Below are positions 43,039 through 54,229 of a DNA stretch of 64,000 nt, piece after piece (the first letter of the stretch is position 1; each line of letters begins with the position of its first letter). Source of the stretch: Conchocele bisecta (Eukaryota; Mollusca; Bivalvia; Lucinida; Thyasiridae); assembly GCA_029237695.1 (NCBI GenBank), contig CM055274.1:21317505-21381504 (forward strand). The letters are read 5' to 3'. The position numbers were made by a program, and so were the translations under genes. Below the pieces are notes generated by a model, which worked only from the letters and a program-made list of their open reading frames with translations, was not told the origin of the DNA and ran no database searches.

Positions 43039-45012
43039 GTATTTATGACTGCCCATGTATTTATGGATGTCAAGGTATTTATGGCTGCACATGTATTTAT
43101 GGATGTCAAGGTATTTATGACTGCCCATGTATTTATGGCTGCACATGTATTTATGGATGTCAAGGTATTTATAACTGCCCATGTATTTATGGCTGCACAT
43201 GTATTTATGGATGTCAAGGTATTTATGACTGCCCATGTATTTATGGCTGCCCAGGTATTTATGACTGCCTAGGTATTTATGGCTGCACATGTATTTATGG
43301 ATGTCAAGGTATTTATGACTGCCCATGTATTTATGGCTGCACATGTATTTATGGATGTCAAGGTATTTATGACTGCCCATGTATTTATGGCTGCCCAGGT
43401 ATTTATGACTGCCTAGGTATTTATGGCGCAGTATTTGGCTGCCCAGGTATGACTGCCAGTTTATGGCGACATGTATTTGGATGCCCATATTTATGACTGC
43501 CCCATATGGATGCCATATATGACTGCTCCAGTATTTATGGATGTCCATGTATTTATGACTGCCCCAGTATTTATGGATGTCCATGTATTTATGAGTGCCC
43601 AGGTATTTATGGATGCCCAGGTATTTATGGTTGCCCAGGTATTTATGACTGTCCCAGTATTTATGACTTTCCAAGTATTTATGACTTTCCAATTATTTAT
43701 GACTTCCAATGTATTATGACTGCCCCAGTATTTATGGATGTCCAGATATTTATGACTTTCCAAGTATTTATGACTTTCCAAGTATTTATGACTGCCCCAG
43801 TATTTATGGATGCCCTGATATTTATGACTGCCCTGATATTTATGACTTTCCAAGTATTTATGACTGCCCCAGTATTTATGGATGCCCAGATATTAATGAC
43901 TTTCCAAGTATTTATGACTTTCCAAGTATTTATGACTGCCCCAGTATTTATGGATGCCCAGGTATTTATGACTTTCCAAGTATTTATGACTGCCCCAGTA
44001 TTTATGGATGCCCAGGTATTTATGACTTTCCAAGTAGTTATGACTGCCCCAGTATTTATGACTGCCCCAGTATTTATGGATGCCCAGATATTTATAACTG
44101 CCCAGTTTATTTATGGATGCCCGGGTATTTATGGATGTCCAGATATTAATGGATGTATTTATGGCTGCCCATGTATTAATGGATGAATGTATGGATGTCC
44201 AGGTATTATTAGATTAATTTATGGATGTCCAGGTATTATTGGATGAATTAATGGATGTAGGTGGATGTCCAGGTGGATGTCCAGGTATTTATGGATACCC
44301 AGGTGTTTCTGACTACCCACATATTTATGGCTGCCCAGGTATTTATTGAGATATTACGGCTGCCCAGTTATTTAAGGATACCCATGTATTTATGGAGGTA
44401 TTTATGGCTTCTCTATGGAAGGTGGGTGCAAGCGATGGGTAATTTAACGATCGGGGTTCATCCTTACCGGAATTCCGACTGGAGACCTGGTTTGGCCCTC
44501 ACATATGTCTTTGGCATTTTGTATGTGACAGTTGAATCTGGTTATACCCCTTATGTGAGTATTACGATTATTCGTAATCCTATTTTAGGGGAAGGGGCCA
44601 AGTGACTTTGGTGTGGTATGGACCTGCCACCAGGTCAGGTTATTCTAATTTCAGGGCTGAATATATTGTTTCTCGATGTAAATATTCAGTTCTGATTTTG
44701 GAATTTTCCCCCCAATGCAGCAGGTTAAAACGGGATCGAACCCGTTTGCCCGGCCTTACATGACCTTAGCTGTTGATAGGCAGTTAAACACCAATTAACA
44801 AACAAACAAACAAACATGGCTTCTCAATTATTTATGGCTGCCCAATTATTTAAGGATGCCCAGGTATTTATGGATGCCCAGGTATTTATGGATATCAAGG
44901 TATTTATAGCTACCCCGTTATTTATGGATATAAATGTATTTATTTCTGCCCAGGTATTTATGGCTGACAAAAGTATTTATGGCTACCCAGGTATTTATGG
45001 CTGCCCCGGTAG
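43021..45012. repeat. Minisatellite of 18-bp units seeded on the exon L donor
   Basis: The unit is 'gtatttatggatgtcaag' with variants 'gtatttatgactgcccat', 'gtatttatggctgcacat' and 'ccaggtatttatgg'. It runs from the exon end to about 44400 and resumes at 44815-45012 after a SINE-2 insertion. The caag|gtattt junction recurs at 43038, 43074, 43110, 43164, 43218, 43308 and 43362. Confidence 0.92.
44414..44814 (+). mobile_element. SINE-2, full copy with 10-bp target duplication
   Basis: It is flanked by atggcttctc at 44404-44413 and 44815-44824. It runs from 'tatggaaggtgggtgcaagc' through 'aacgatcggggttcatcctt', 'caggtcaggttattctaatt' and 'gggatcgaacccgtttgccc' to the tail 'aaacaccaattaacaaacaa'. 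Target duplication plus A-rich tail indicate retrotransposition. Confidence 0.82.
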
Positions 45013-45172
45013 TGTATGTGTGTGCATGTGTGTGCATTCAATAACTGACGAACCTCTTCACCTATGTTGATACTATTTGGGCTGGTGCTTTGTTTTGCTT
45101 ACAACACACGTCCGATCGCCCAAGGTCTAGGTCACTGAGGACTTTCACCTTGTTTGTAAGGCAAACATGTTT

Positions 45173-46602
45173 TGTATGCCCCATGCGATAACATAGGGGG
45201 GGGGGGGTGGTGGTGGGGGGTTGGGCATATTGCATCGCTCTTGAGATTTCGTATTTCCGTCAGTCCGTGCATATTTACATCGAAACGTCAAAAAGTTTGT
45301 AAGTGTTTCTCCAGTTAGAATCCAGTATGCCAGAGGGGGCATATCCATGTTTTACAAACATAATGTCTCTATATTTTTTTAGCTCACCTGAGCGAAGCTC
45401 ATGTGAGCTATTGTTACCGCAATGTGTCCGTCGTCCGTCCGTCGTCCGTGAACATTTTCAAACGTCTTCTCCTCGGTAACCATTGGGCCTATAGTCACCA
45501 AACTTCATGGTCATGGTCCTTAGGTAGGGGGATTACAAAATTGTTAAAATGACGTCATCACGTAATCCAAGATGGCCGCCGTCTAAAAATAGCACAAATT
45601 CTTCAAAAATCTACTTCTCAAGAACCGCCAACCGGATTTCGACAAAACTTGGTAGGAATGATCGATGTACAATGCTCTTTCAAAGTTGTTAAAATGGTGA
45701 CCCCGGGGTCAAATTTTATTTTTGATCGAATATGGTCATGTCTATATCAGATCAAAGGTATCAAAGAGGCGATCGCTCTGGTACATTATTTGTCGAAATT
45801 GAATGGTCATGTCATCCAAGATGGCCACGGAAAGGTCAAAAGGTCGTTATTTTATTAGAGATATCAAAATTCTTCTTCACACGAACAGCTTGGCCCATGG
45901 TGGCCAAACTTCACAGTTATGTCCATGGGTGAAGCCTTTTTAGATTTGTTAAAACGGAGGTCGTCGCTAATCCAAGATGTCCGCCGTCTAAAAATATCAC
46001 AAATTCTTAAAAAATCTTCTTCTCATGAACCGCTGGCTGTATTTCGACTCACTTGGTAGGAATGATCGATTACAATGCTCTTTCAAAGTAGTGAAAATGG
46101 TGACCCTGGGGTCAAAAATGGGCATGGCCAATGGGGTCAAATTGGGGTCAAATTTTATTTTTGACCGAATATGCTCATGCCATATATCAAATTGAAGGTA
46201 CCGATGAGGCGATTGCTCCGGAATCGGATGATTAGGTCATCCATGATGGCCTCCAAAAGGTCCATTTATTCGAGATTTTGGACGTCTTTTTCTCAGGAAC
46301 CACATGGCCGATGCTGGCCAAACTTCATAGTAAGTTAAGATCCTTGGGTGAAGCATTTTTAGATTTGGTAAAATGAGAGTCATCGCTTTATCCAAGATGA
46401 CCGCCATCTAAAAATAGCACAATTTTTTTAAAACACATGAACTCAATGTCAAATTCTCCTCTGGTGTTCATGGAGTCAGGTGAGCGAATTAGGGCCATCA
46501 TGGCCCTCTTGTTTTAAAACACTTATGAACTCAATGTCACATTCTCCTCTGGTGTTCATGGAGTCAGGTGAGCGAATTAGGGCCATCATGGCCCTCTTGT
46601 TT
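45173..46602 (+). mobile_element. Two HEL-type elements in tandem, the second with a duplicated end
   Basis: 45173-45375 is a 'tatgccccatgcgataacat' copy with a G-run. 45379-46514 is an 'agctcacctgagcgaagctc' copy ending 'catggccctcttgttt'. 46515-46602 repeats the last 88 bp ('atgaactcaatgtcacattc' to 'ggccctcttgttt'). Confidence 0.72.
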
Positions 46603-46818
46603 ATTATCACGGCTGCCAGCGAGGGGATTATATTAATAGTGATAATGATGCGCTTATTGCCACTAAACGGGTATTAGATAGATAATTGTTAGATTTCCAT
46701 TTCCACAATCTGTACCGCTACACACTGGCTAGTGGCAGTGATCTATAGCCTCGTTAGAGAGTAGCAGGAGTGGGTTGGCCATAGATCTATGTCTAGCCGG
46801 TTCCCTGTGACTACATAT

Positions 46819-47737
46819 CAGTAGCCGATTTCATCAACATTGCAAAGTATACTTTACTAGCAAAGTATACTTTGAGGGAGTAATCATTTATTTTTCCTGA
46901 AATGCATTATTTCATATAGAACTAACAAATGCATGTATTTCATGATTAAAAGTATGCAGAATTATTATACTGAATTTATTACATTATCACAGCCATAATG
47001 GCTGTGATAATGTAATAAATTCAGTATAATAAAAATTAATAAATTTATCATAAAATTGAAAATTTCTCCCTCAAAGTATACTTTGCTACTAAAGTATACT
47101 TTGCAATGTTGATGAAATAGGCTACAGAGCTCCAGACAAGGTGCATATTGGTGTATGTACACACTTATTTTAGCAGAATACGCATTGATTATCAAAAGTG
47201 GGAGTACAAAATACTCACAGCAATGGGAAAATACACATTGATTTTCAAATTGAGAAGTGAAAATACTGTAATACATTTGAAAATTTACTTTGTTCAGCAT
47301 CTTTTTTGCAAGTGAATTTTTAAATTTGTTTTATATTGTATTATCATTTGTTTCCTATTTAATATTATAGGAAGAAAATCAATTATACATTTGTAAATGT
47401 AAAATATGCATTGAATTTGACGTATGGGGGTATAATACTCTTTAGATACAAAACTTATCTGGAGCTCTGACATATACCAGCGACACCATGTAATTTTGTA
47501 CCTCAAAACCTGACATTGTGCAATTTTTCATGAAAAAGATTTATAAAATTTACGATAGTTTCCGTAAATGACGTCGAAAGTTGACGAAATATTCATAGCA
47601 AATGCGGAATTCCGCATTTGCTATGGATATTTTGTCATCTTTTGACATCATTTACAGAAAAGATCACAGTTTCTGTAAATATGTGTCATGAAAAATCGCA
47701 CATGTTCCTATGTACAATATAACATGGCGTGTCTCGT
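46819..47737. mobile_element. PAL-A, PAL-G and PAL-B in series
   Basis: PAL-A 46819-47128 is complete, with the centre 'cagccataatggctgtg'. PAL-G 47128-47470 shares its end with PAL-A ('ctacagagctccagacaagg'). PAL-B 47474-47737 has the perfect centre gcaaatgcggaattccgcat and ends 12 nt before the exon M acceptor. Confidence 0.75.
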
Positions 47738-47748
47738 ATATATTTCAG

Positions 47749-47903
47749 GAGCGATCACTGGTACAAGGATTGGCTGCTTCGCGGACAACCGCAATGCCCC
47801 CGACCTTCAGTACGAGCCCTACTCCGACCCCAGTGTGGGAATGTGGCCGCCCATGTGTGTCGATCACTGCTTCCGCAATGGCTATTATTATGCTGGCATT
47901 CAG
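47749..47903 (+). CDS. Exon M: WSC domain, N-terminal part
   Basis: The acceptor is atatatttcag and the donor attcag|gtattt. It enters in phase 1 and leaves in phase 0. It encodes 'GAITGTRIGCFADNRNAPDL', 'VGMWPPMCVDHCFRNGYYYA' and 'GIQ'. 'GCFxD', 'MxxxxCxxxC' and 'GYxYAG(I/V)Q' are the WSC signature, carrying the first three of eight cysteines. WSC domains occur in yeast cell-wall stress sensors, polycystin-1 and other extracellular proteins, and are thought to bind carbohydrate. The exon is continued by exon N. Confidence 0.93.
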
Positions 47904-48102
47904 GTATTTCTCTCACAGCAAAACCCATGAAAATAACTCGCAAGAGTGTAATAAATATATGTATATATGGTGGGCCATGCTGAACATTTTATCAACTTTT
48001 GACGTCATTTACAAAAAATATCGTAAATATTTGTAAATATTTTTCATGAGATAATTTTATATTTTTCCACAGTATTACATGTCATGTTTTCAGAATAGAG
48101 GC

Positions 48103-49660
48103 ACGCCATGTGATTTTGTACCTGAACATGTGCGATTTTTCATGAGATACATTTACAGAAACTGTGATATTTTCTGTAAATGATGTCAAAAGATGACAAA
48201 ATATCCATAGCAAATGCGGAATTCCGCATTTGTTATGAAAATTTCTTCACTTTTGATGTCATTTATCAAAAGATGATGGAATTTTCATAGCAAATGCGGA
48301 ATAGAAATGCGACGTAAATTTTGGACATAATCCAAATTTCGCATATCTCTTGATCGGTTAGTCGGATCCTTACAAAACTTAACAAATAGCTTTATCACAT
48401 TGATAGTTATTATAGGAATGAATGGTCTTTTTGTGGAATTTATTGGGGTATAAACTTGGAAAAGTCACGTGAATACTGGACGAAGGCCGGAAGGCCTCGT
48501 CCAGTATTCCCGCGACTTTTCCAAGTTTATATCCCCGATAAATTCCATAAAAAGGCCATTCATTCCTTATAATTCCAGCATTTGAATTAAATTCATCAAG
48601 AAAATGTGTTTATTTTCTGTTTTCTTAAGAATTATTTTAACTGCGCCTGACGGTTACGGAAAGTAGTTCGGCATGGGAGTTTACTGGGATATAAATTTTG
48701 GACAGAGACTTGCTACGGACCAATCAAATGCTAGGGAATTGTGTGAATATTTTTGTGCTGGAATTATTCAGCCAGTGTCATTCCAGTGACCTTGGAGACC
48801 TTGACTTTTGTGGCAATAATTTTGAATGTACATGTACGTCCAACTGTTGAATATTTCCTGATCTGTTAGTCGGATAATTACCAAACTTCATCAGTAATTT
48901 CCTCATATTGATGGCTATCCACCCAATGTCATTTTGGTGGCCTTGACCTTCATGTCAATAATTGTGGATGTACATCCAATTGTTGAATATCACGGATCAT
49001 CTCCAAGCGTCATCAATAGCTTCTTCACATTGATGGCTATCCACCCAGTGTCATTTGTGTGACCTTATTGACCATGACGTTCATATAAATAAATTTAGAC
49101 TTCCTCATATTGACCTTGACCTTCGTAGCGATTACCTTGTTTAGGTGAGAAACTCCCCGGCGATCGCATTGTCTTGAAATATAGGTCACAACCATCAAAA
49201 TCTTACTTACGTCCAAATTTTGTATATCCCGTGATATGTTAGTCGTGTATCCTCCAAACATCATCAGTTGCTTCCTTACGCTAATTGCTAACCACCCTGG
49301 GTCATTCAAGTGACCTTGACCTACGTTTTAGAAATATATGTCGTGTTCATCAAACTGGATGTACGACTAAATTTCGCATATCTCCTCATAAGTTAGTTGA
49401 ATGGTTGAATCAGTAGCTTCCTTACATTGATACCTAACCACGCTGTGTCTTATTGACTTTGACCTACCTTTCTCGAAATATAGGTCATACGTCCAAATGT
49501 TGCATATCTTCTCATACGTTAGTCAGATCTATGCCAATGTTCATCAGTAGCTTGCTTACATTGATACCTAAATATTCTGGGTCATTCAGGTAACCTCGAC
49601 CTACTTTCCTTGAAATATAGGTCATGTCCACTTGGACGTACTTCAAAATTTTGTATTTAA
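48103..49660. repeat. PAL-B, PAL-C and a degenerate tandem array
   Basis: PAL-B 48103-48305 and PAL-C 48414-48780 are seen. From 48780 to 49660 come about six diverged units of roughly 150 bp ('agtgtcattccagtgacctt', 'gaaatataggtca', 'ttcatcagtagcttccttac'). Confidence 0.6.
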
Positions 49661-50398
49661 CGATCGGTGTTCATCCTTACCGGAATTCCAACTGGAGACC
49701 TGGGGGCCGTTTCACTAAACTTTGTACGACTAAAATGTTCGTAAGTGCAAAATTATGATAGTCTGTAAATTTCACATTAACAATGTTTTCTTGTAAATAA
49801 TTAATGGATTTACATTTATTGAGCATAGGCTGCATATGCAGCCTATGCTCAATAAATGTAAATCCATCAATTGAAATTTACAGAAGATCTTAAATTTGCA
49901 CTTATGAACATTTTAGTCGTAGAAGTTTAGTGAAACGGCCCCCAGGTTTGGCTCTCACATAAGTCTTTGGCATTTTGTATGTGACAGGTCAATCTGGTTA
50001 TGCCCTAGTTCTCTGTGATAGAACGGCAGCAAATATATTTTTGCAATCTGTTATTCTCTTTATTTGCACACCAGCAACAACAACAAACAAAGTTACTGAC
50101 ATTTTGTCACACAGAACTAGTTATACCCCTAAATGTGAGTATTACAATTAATCGTAATCCTATTTTAGGGGATTAAGGGGCCAAGTGACTTTGGTGTGGT
50201 ATGGACCTGGCACCAGTTCAGATTATTCTAATTTCAGGGCTGAATATATTTTTTCTCGATGTCAATATTCCGTTCTGATTTTGAAATTCCCCCCCCAATG
50301 CAGCAGGTTAAAATGGGATCGAACCTGTTTGCCTGGCCTTACATGACGTTAGCTGTTGATAGGCCATTAACACCAATAAACAAACAAACAAACTCCTG
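49661..50398 (+). mobile_element. SINE-2 with nested PAL-D and a nested small MITE
   Basis: The SINE-2 body ('ggtgttcatccttaccggaa') is interrupted after 'ggagacctgg' by PAL-D (about 49704-49945), then by a small MITE (about 50006-50119). The MITE has ends ctagttctctgtga and complement, flanked by ttatgcc/ttatacc. The SINE continues to the tail 'caataaacaaacaaacaaac'. Confidence 0.75.
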
Positions 50399-50516
50399 AT
50401 AAGCTGGTTGGATATTCACTAAAGTTCATTAGGAGCTGCTTGACATTGATAAATAGCCGCCCTGGCTCATTCGAGAGACACTCTCGGGGCGATCGCCTTG
50501 TGCTCTAAATATGTTT

Positions 50517-51535
50517 TATCCCATCAACACAGTGCGTATGTGCCGTGAAACACGGTGCCGTGAAACATTTTTGATATCCTGTCAATACGACCTACTCACT
50601 GCGTATGAATATGTGGGGTTGCTGGGGTTATTTCTTTGTATTTTAAAGCCATTTGTATGTGTTGACGGGATAAATAGAATAGTTGGTTAGTGCCGTGAAT
50701 GGGAAAAATATCTGGCGCGGCACGGAAACGGGATGTGCTCGGCAGAGCCTCGCCCATCCCGTTTCCTGAGCCTTGCCAGATATTTTTTCCCATTCACGGC
50801 ACTAACCTACTATTCTCTATGTTTCAGCAAGATAACAAAGCTTCTCAAATAAACACATATGTGCAAAATACTGAAAGTAATGAGAAAATATGCATTGATT
50901 TTCAAATTGAGTATAGTGAAAATACTGTAATAAAGTTTCACTTATTTGAGCTGCAAAAAGCAAACACAGATAAGTGTTTTTTTTAATTTGTTTTCTTTTT
51001 TATCATTTATTCCCTATTCAATACGGAAGAAAATTAATAATACATTTGTAAAAGTAAAATACGCATTGAATTGTATATCTGGGGGTATAATACTCTTTAA
51101 ATACAAAACTTATCTGCAGCTCTGGGTATATCATAAATAATATCTGAAAATATACTCAATTCTCAATCTCGGGATTCGGAAGTTTGATCAAGCTGCCTGA
51201 TATCGAGCACAAATTTGGAGAACATATCTGGAGAAAAATCTAATCACAAACCCAGACTTGTGATCCAGACTGTAAACTATTTTTTCAATTTCTATACAAA
51301 AAACATCGGCAAACAATTATATAAATCTATAGCATATAATTATAAGAGTATAACACGTAGAAAATACAGCATATAAAGTAACATCACAACTAAAAGAGGC
51401 TTAATCAGGTTGCATCTGCACAGTCTCAATTTCGACGATTTGCTTTGGCGGAAAGTGCACTGCCCCTTTTGATAATCAATGCGTATTCTTCTAAAATAAT
51501 TGCGTAAAATACGCCAATACGCACTTATCTGGAGA
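50517..51535. repeat. PAL-E, PAL-G and PAL-G fragment
   Basis: PAL-E 50517-50820 (stems 'cccatcaacacagtgcg', 'ggttagtgccgtgaatggga'). PAL-G 50825-51128. 51130-51435 shows nothing recognised. A PAL-G half at 51440-51538 ends 'cttatctggagatccg', 38 nt before exon N. Confidence 0.6.
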
Positions 51536-51576
51536 TCCGTATACCCAAACGTAAATATTTCAATCGCCAATTTCAG

Positions 51577-51712
51577 AGTGTTGACAAGTGCTACTGCGGC
51601 AATTCGTACGGCAGATATGGTCCGGCCAACGACTGTAGTCTGCCCTGTATCCCGCAGACCCACTCCATCTGTGGGGGTCGCTCGTCTAACATCATCTACA
51701 CCACCGGCCTGA
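51577..51712 (+). CDS. Exon N: WSC domain, C-terminal part
   Basis: The acceptor is cgccaatttcag and the donor cctga|gtacgt. It enters in phase 0 and leaves in phase 1. It encodes 'SVDKCYCGNSYGRYG', 'ANDCSLPCIPQTHSICGG' and 'SSNIIYTTGL'. 'xxCYCGxxYG', 'CxxPC' and 'ICGG...IY' complete the WSC domain and supply the other five cysteines, giving eight in all as expected. The domain is 97 residues over two exons with phase 1 at both outer borders. Confidence 0.94.
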
Positions 51713-51779
51713 GTACGTATCGGGCTGCACTGGTCACTGAATTTTCCCCATTAAAAAATTATCTACCATTTTGAGTTGG

Positions 51780-52475
51780 TGTGTCAATTTTTAGGTTCGA
51801 CCATGTCCAGTCATGGGTAAACGTTTGCCTACAGCCTTGGGATTTGAACAGTTCCCACGGTTGGACATGGTCGAACTTTATTTTTACATTTCCGTCGGAA
51901 ATATTGTGTAATTTGAGCATATATGCAGTACTTTCGGTACTTTGATAACCCGTTCCATTTAAACAGCTGATTTACACATACATATTCCGGGGCCACAGTA
52001 CAACACGTCGCATGATGCAGGTGCCCCATCGTACGCATCAATTTAAAATATTCAGTGCGACCGTTGTGAACTGGTCTTGTGACGTAATGGCGCATTCTAG
52101 TAACGTCATGAGATGCATGCATTACGTAGGTGTTGGCTTGACCCCGGAATGAGCATTGTCTACAGCCATGGTCAAACAGCACGCGCTTTACGTTTGAACA
52201 TGGCTGTGAGCAGTGTCGAACAACGGCAGTCATGTAATAATTGGTCTTTGAGGCACTCCATGTGATTTTGTACCTAAGAACATGTGCGACATTTCATAAA
52301 AAATGTTTACAAAATTAAGACAAAATGTTCATAGAAAATGCGGTATTATAATTCTATTCTAAAATTCTGTCATCTTTTGATGTCATTTACAGAAAATATC
52401 ACAGTTTCTGTAAATGTATATTATGAAATATCACACATGTTCTTAGGTACAAAATCACATGGCATGCCTCTCTTC
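51780..52475. mobile_element. Foldback family (as at 9540) and PAL-B
   Basis: 51793-51885 is a stem with 'gttcgaccatgtccag' and 'ttggacatggtcgaac'. 51886-52235 is related to 9540-9925 in inverse orientation. PAL-B spans 52247-52475 with ends 'gaggcactccatgtgatttt' and 'aaaatcacatggcatgcctc'. Confidence 0.6.
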
Positions 52476-52870
52476 TGAAAACATGACGTGGCATACAGTG
52501 GAAAAATATAAAAATTTCTAAATTTTGTTGTGTAAAATCCAAAATATGTGTCGGTATTTGACGCATGACACGCGGGTAAATAAATCACTGTTACCCAGGG
52601 GTGACTTGATATTCGAGTGGCAAGCAGTGCAGATCCCGATCAGACTTGTGCCATCCTTATTCATTTGCTCAGTCACAATTGAAACCATTGAAATTTGTAA
52701 TTCGGTGACATTTTATTATTACCATGGTAATTATTTGATGTTCAATGTGTTGCAAATTTTTACAATTTTGGCGAAAATCTTGCTCTTTCACAATTTTAGC
52801 AAAAGTCACGTTTATTTTACACAAAATCAGACGGCCCAGGGCCCTTCACACTTTCTGGAAAAATGGCGCT

Positions 52871-53145
52871 GATATGTGGCTGCGACTGTAGAAATGGGGC
52901 TTACGGGTTTTGCAACCAGTGTAGATCCAGATCAGCCTGCAATTGCACTGTCTGATCAGGATCTGCACTGGTCGCTATTCCATCAAGGAAACATCCTTCA
53001 TGCTTCTAACAAGCAATTTATATTGTTATCAGGTTACAGGAATGTGCTATTTGATCGGGAGCTACACTGGTCACCAATCCCATAAGCCCCATTTCTCCAG
53101 TCACAACCACATATAAGGCTGGTCTATTCCTCAGGCTCGCAGATC
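52871..53145. mobile_element. PAL-F element followed by a copy of the exon O upstream border
   Basis: PAL-F runs 'gatatgtggctgcgactgta' to 'cagtcacaaccacatataag'. The next bases 'tctattcctcaggctcgcag' repeat the sequence directly before and across the exon O acceptor ('tctattccttaggctcgcag'). Confidence 0.7.
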
Positions 53146-53985
53146 ATTTTATGCCCTACTTTCCTTTAGTACAACTTTCGCGACATTTAGCAGAATTTGA
53201 TGGAAAAAATCCCATAACAATATTTAGTATAATTATTATACGCGCATTTGAAAAAAACGTGACGTATTTTGTATTCACCTTGTACTTCGGGCGGGCGGTT
53301 GGAGTGGACACAGCTTGTCCACGTTGTAACAAGAGTTCTACTTGACGGATCGTAACCAGATTCGGTATACATGTTTATCACGGCAAGACAAAAAAGCCTA
53401 TTGATTTTCGAAGGTTTTCGATGACTTATCTCCCCCTTGGTGGCCATTTTTAATTTTCGCACTCTGTATCCTTGTCCATGCAATAACTAAAGTTCTACTT
53501 CATGGATCGTAACATTTTAGCACAGCAAGATGAAGAAGCCTAGTGATTTTCAAACATTTCCGATGACTTATCATCCCTTGGCAGCCATTTGTAATTTCCG
53601 TACTCTTATCCTTGTCCATGGAATAACTCCAGTTATGCTTCACGGGTCGTAACCAAATTCAGTTTATATGTTTATCACGGTAAGACGAAGAACTGTAATG
53701 ATTACATTAAAAAATTTCCCATGACTTATCTCCCCTTGGCGGTAATTTTTAATTTTCGCACTCTGTATCCTTGTCCACACAAGAACTCCAGTTCTACTTG
53801 ACGGATCATAACCAAATTCGGTTTGCATGTCAAGATGAAGAACCCTATTGGATTTCAATGTTATCTCCCCTTGTTGACTGGCCTTGCCTCGACGGGCGTA
53901 TATTGTGACCTTCGGCACTCTTGTCTGAATCTACATTGGTCGCAAAACTCATAAGCACCATTTCTCCAGTCACAGCCACATATAA
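53146..53985. repeat. Four diverged tandem units and a PAL-F end
   Basis: Units of about 165-170 bp contain 'cgcactctgtatccttgtcc', 'aactccagttctacttgacg' and 'gatgacttatctcccc'. The PAL-F end 'ctacattggtcgcaaaactc' to 'cagtcacagccacatata' is at 53930-53984. Confidence 0.65.
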
Positions 53986-54006
53986 GACCTTTAATCTATT
54001 CCTTAG

Positions 54007-54189
54007 GCTCGCAGTTCAAGGTATGCCCGGCAGATTGGCGGGCGTATAGGGACCAATGCTATGTGCTGTTGCTGGATCGACGGTCCTGGTATGACGCACG
54101 TGCCAACTGCAAGAAGGCAGGCTCAGACCTGGCATCCCCCAATAGTGAACAGGAAAAGGACTTTGTGCTCAGTATGCTACAATCTGGCA
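54007..54189 (+). CDS. Exon O: C-type lectin domain 2, N-terminal part
   Basis: The acceptor is aatctattccttag and the donor tctggca|gtaagt. It is phase 1 at both ends. The nearby AG at 54014 would put the domain out of frame, so the acceptor at 54006 is chosen. It encodes 'SSQFKVCPADWRAYRDQCYV', 'SWYDARANCKKAGSDLASPN' and 'SEQEKDFVLSML'. 'CPxxWxxYxxxCY', 'WxxAxxxCxxxGxxLASxxSxxEqxF' is the N-terminal half of a long-form CTLD with its extra disulfide. Confidence 0.93.
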
Positions 54190-54229
54190 GTAAGTTACAT
54201 TCTGGGCAGTAGGCAGTTGGTTGGGAGCA

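Noticed and set aside
42795..43496. 233-codon open frame through exon L and the following repeat, as a free-standing gene
   Set aside because: Its first part is exon L of a spliced gene and the rest is an 18-bp minisatellite. The frame is kept only because 18 is a multiple of 3. It is kept as an alternative-splicing question and not as a gene.
42958..44186. Long frames on both strands made of 'SHKYLD' or 'IYGCPD' repeats
   Set aside because: All frames of an 18-bp repeat without stops stay open. There is no start context, domain or complexity.
47710..48036. 108-codon frame over the WSC exon
   Set aside because: Wrong frame for exon M. The WSC cysteines appear only in the frame used for 47749-47903.
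54007..54014. AG at 54014 as the exon O acceptor
   Set aside because: It would shift the CTLD out of frame. The AG at 54006 gives phase 1 and an intact 'CPADWRAY' start.
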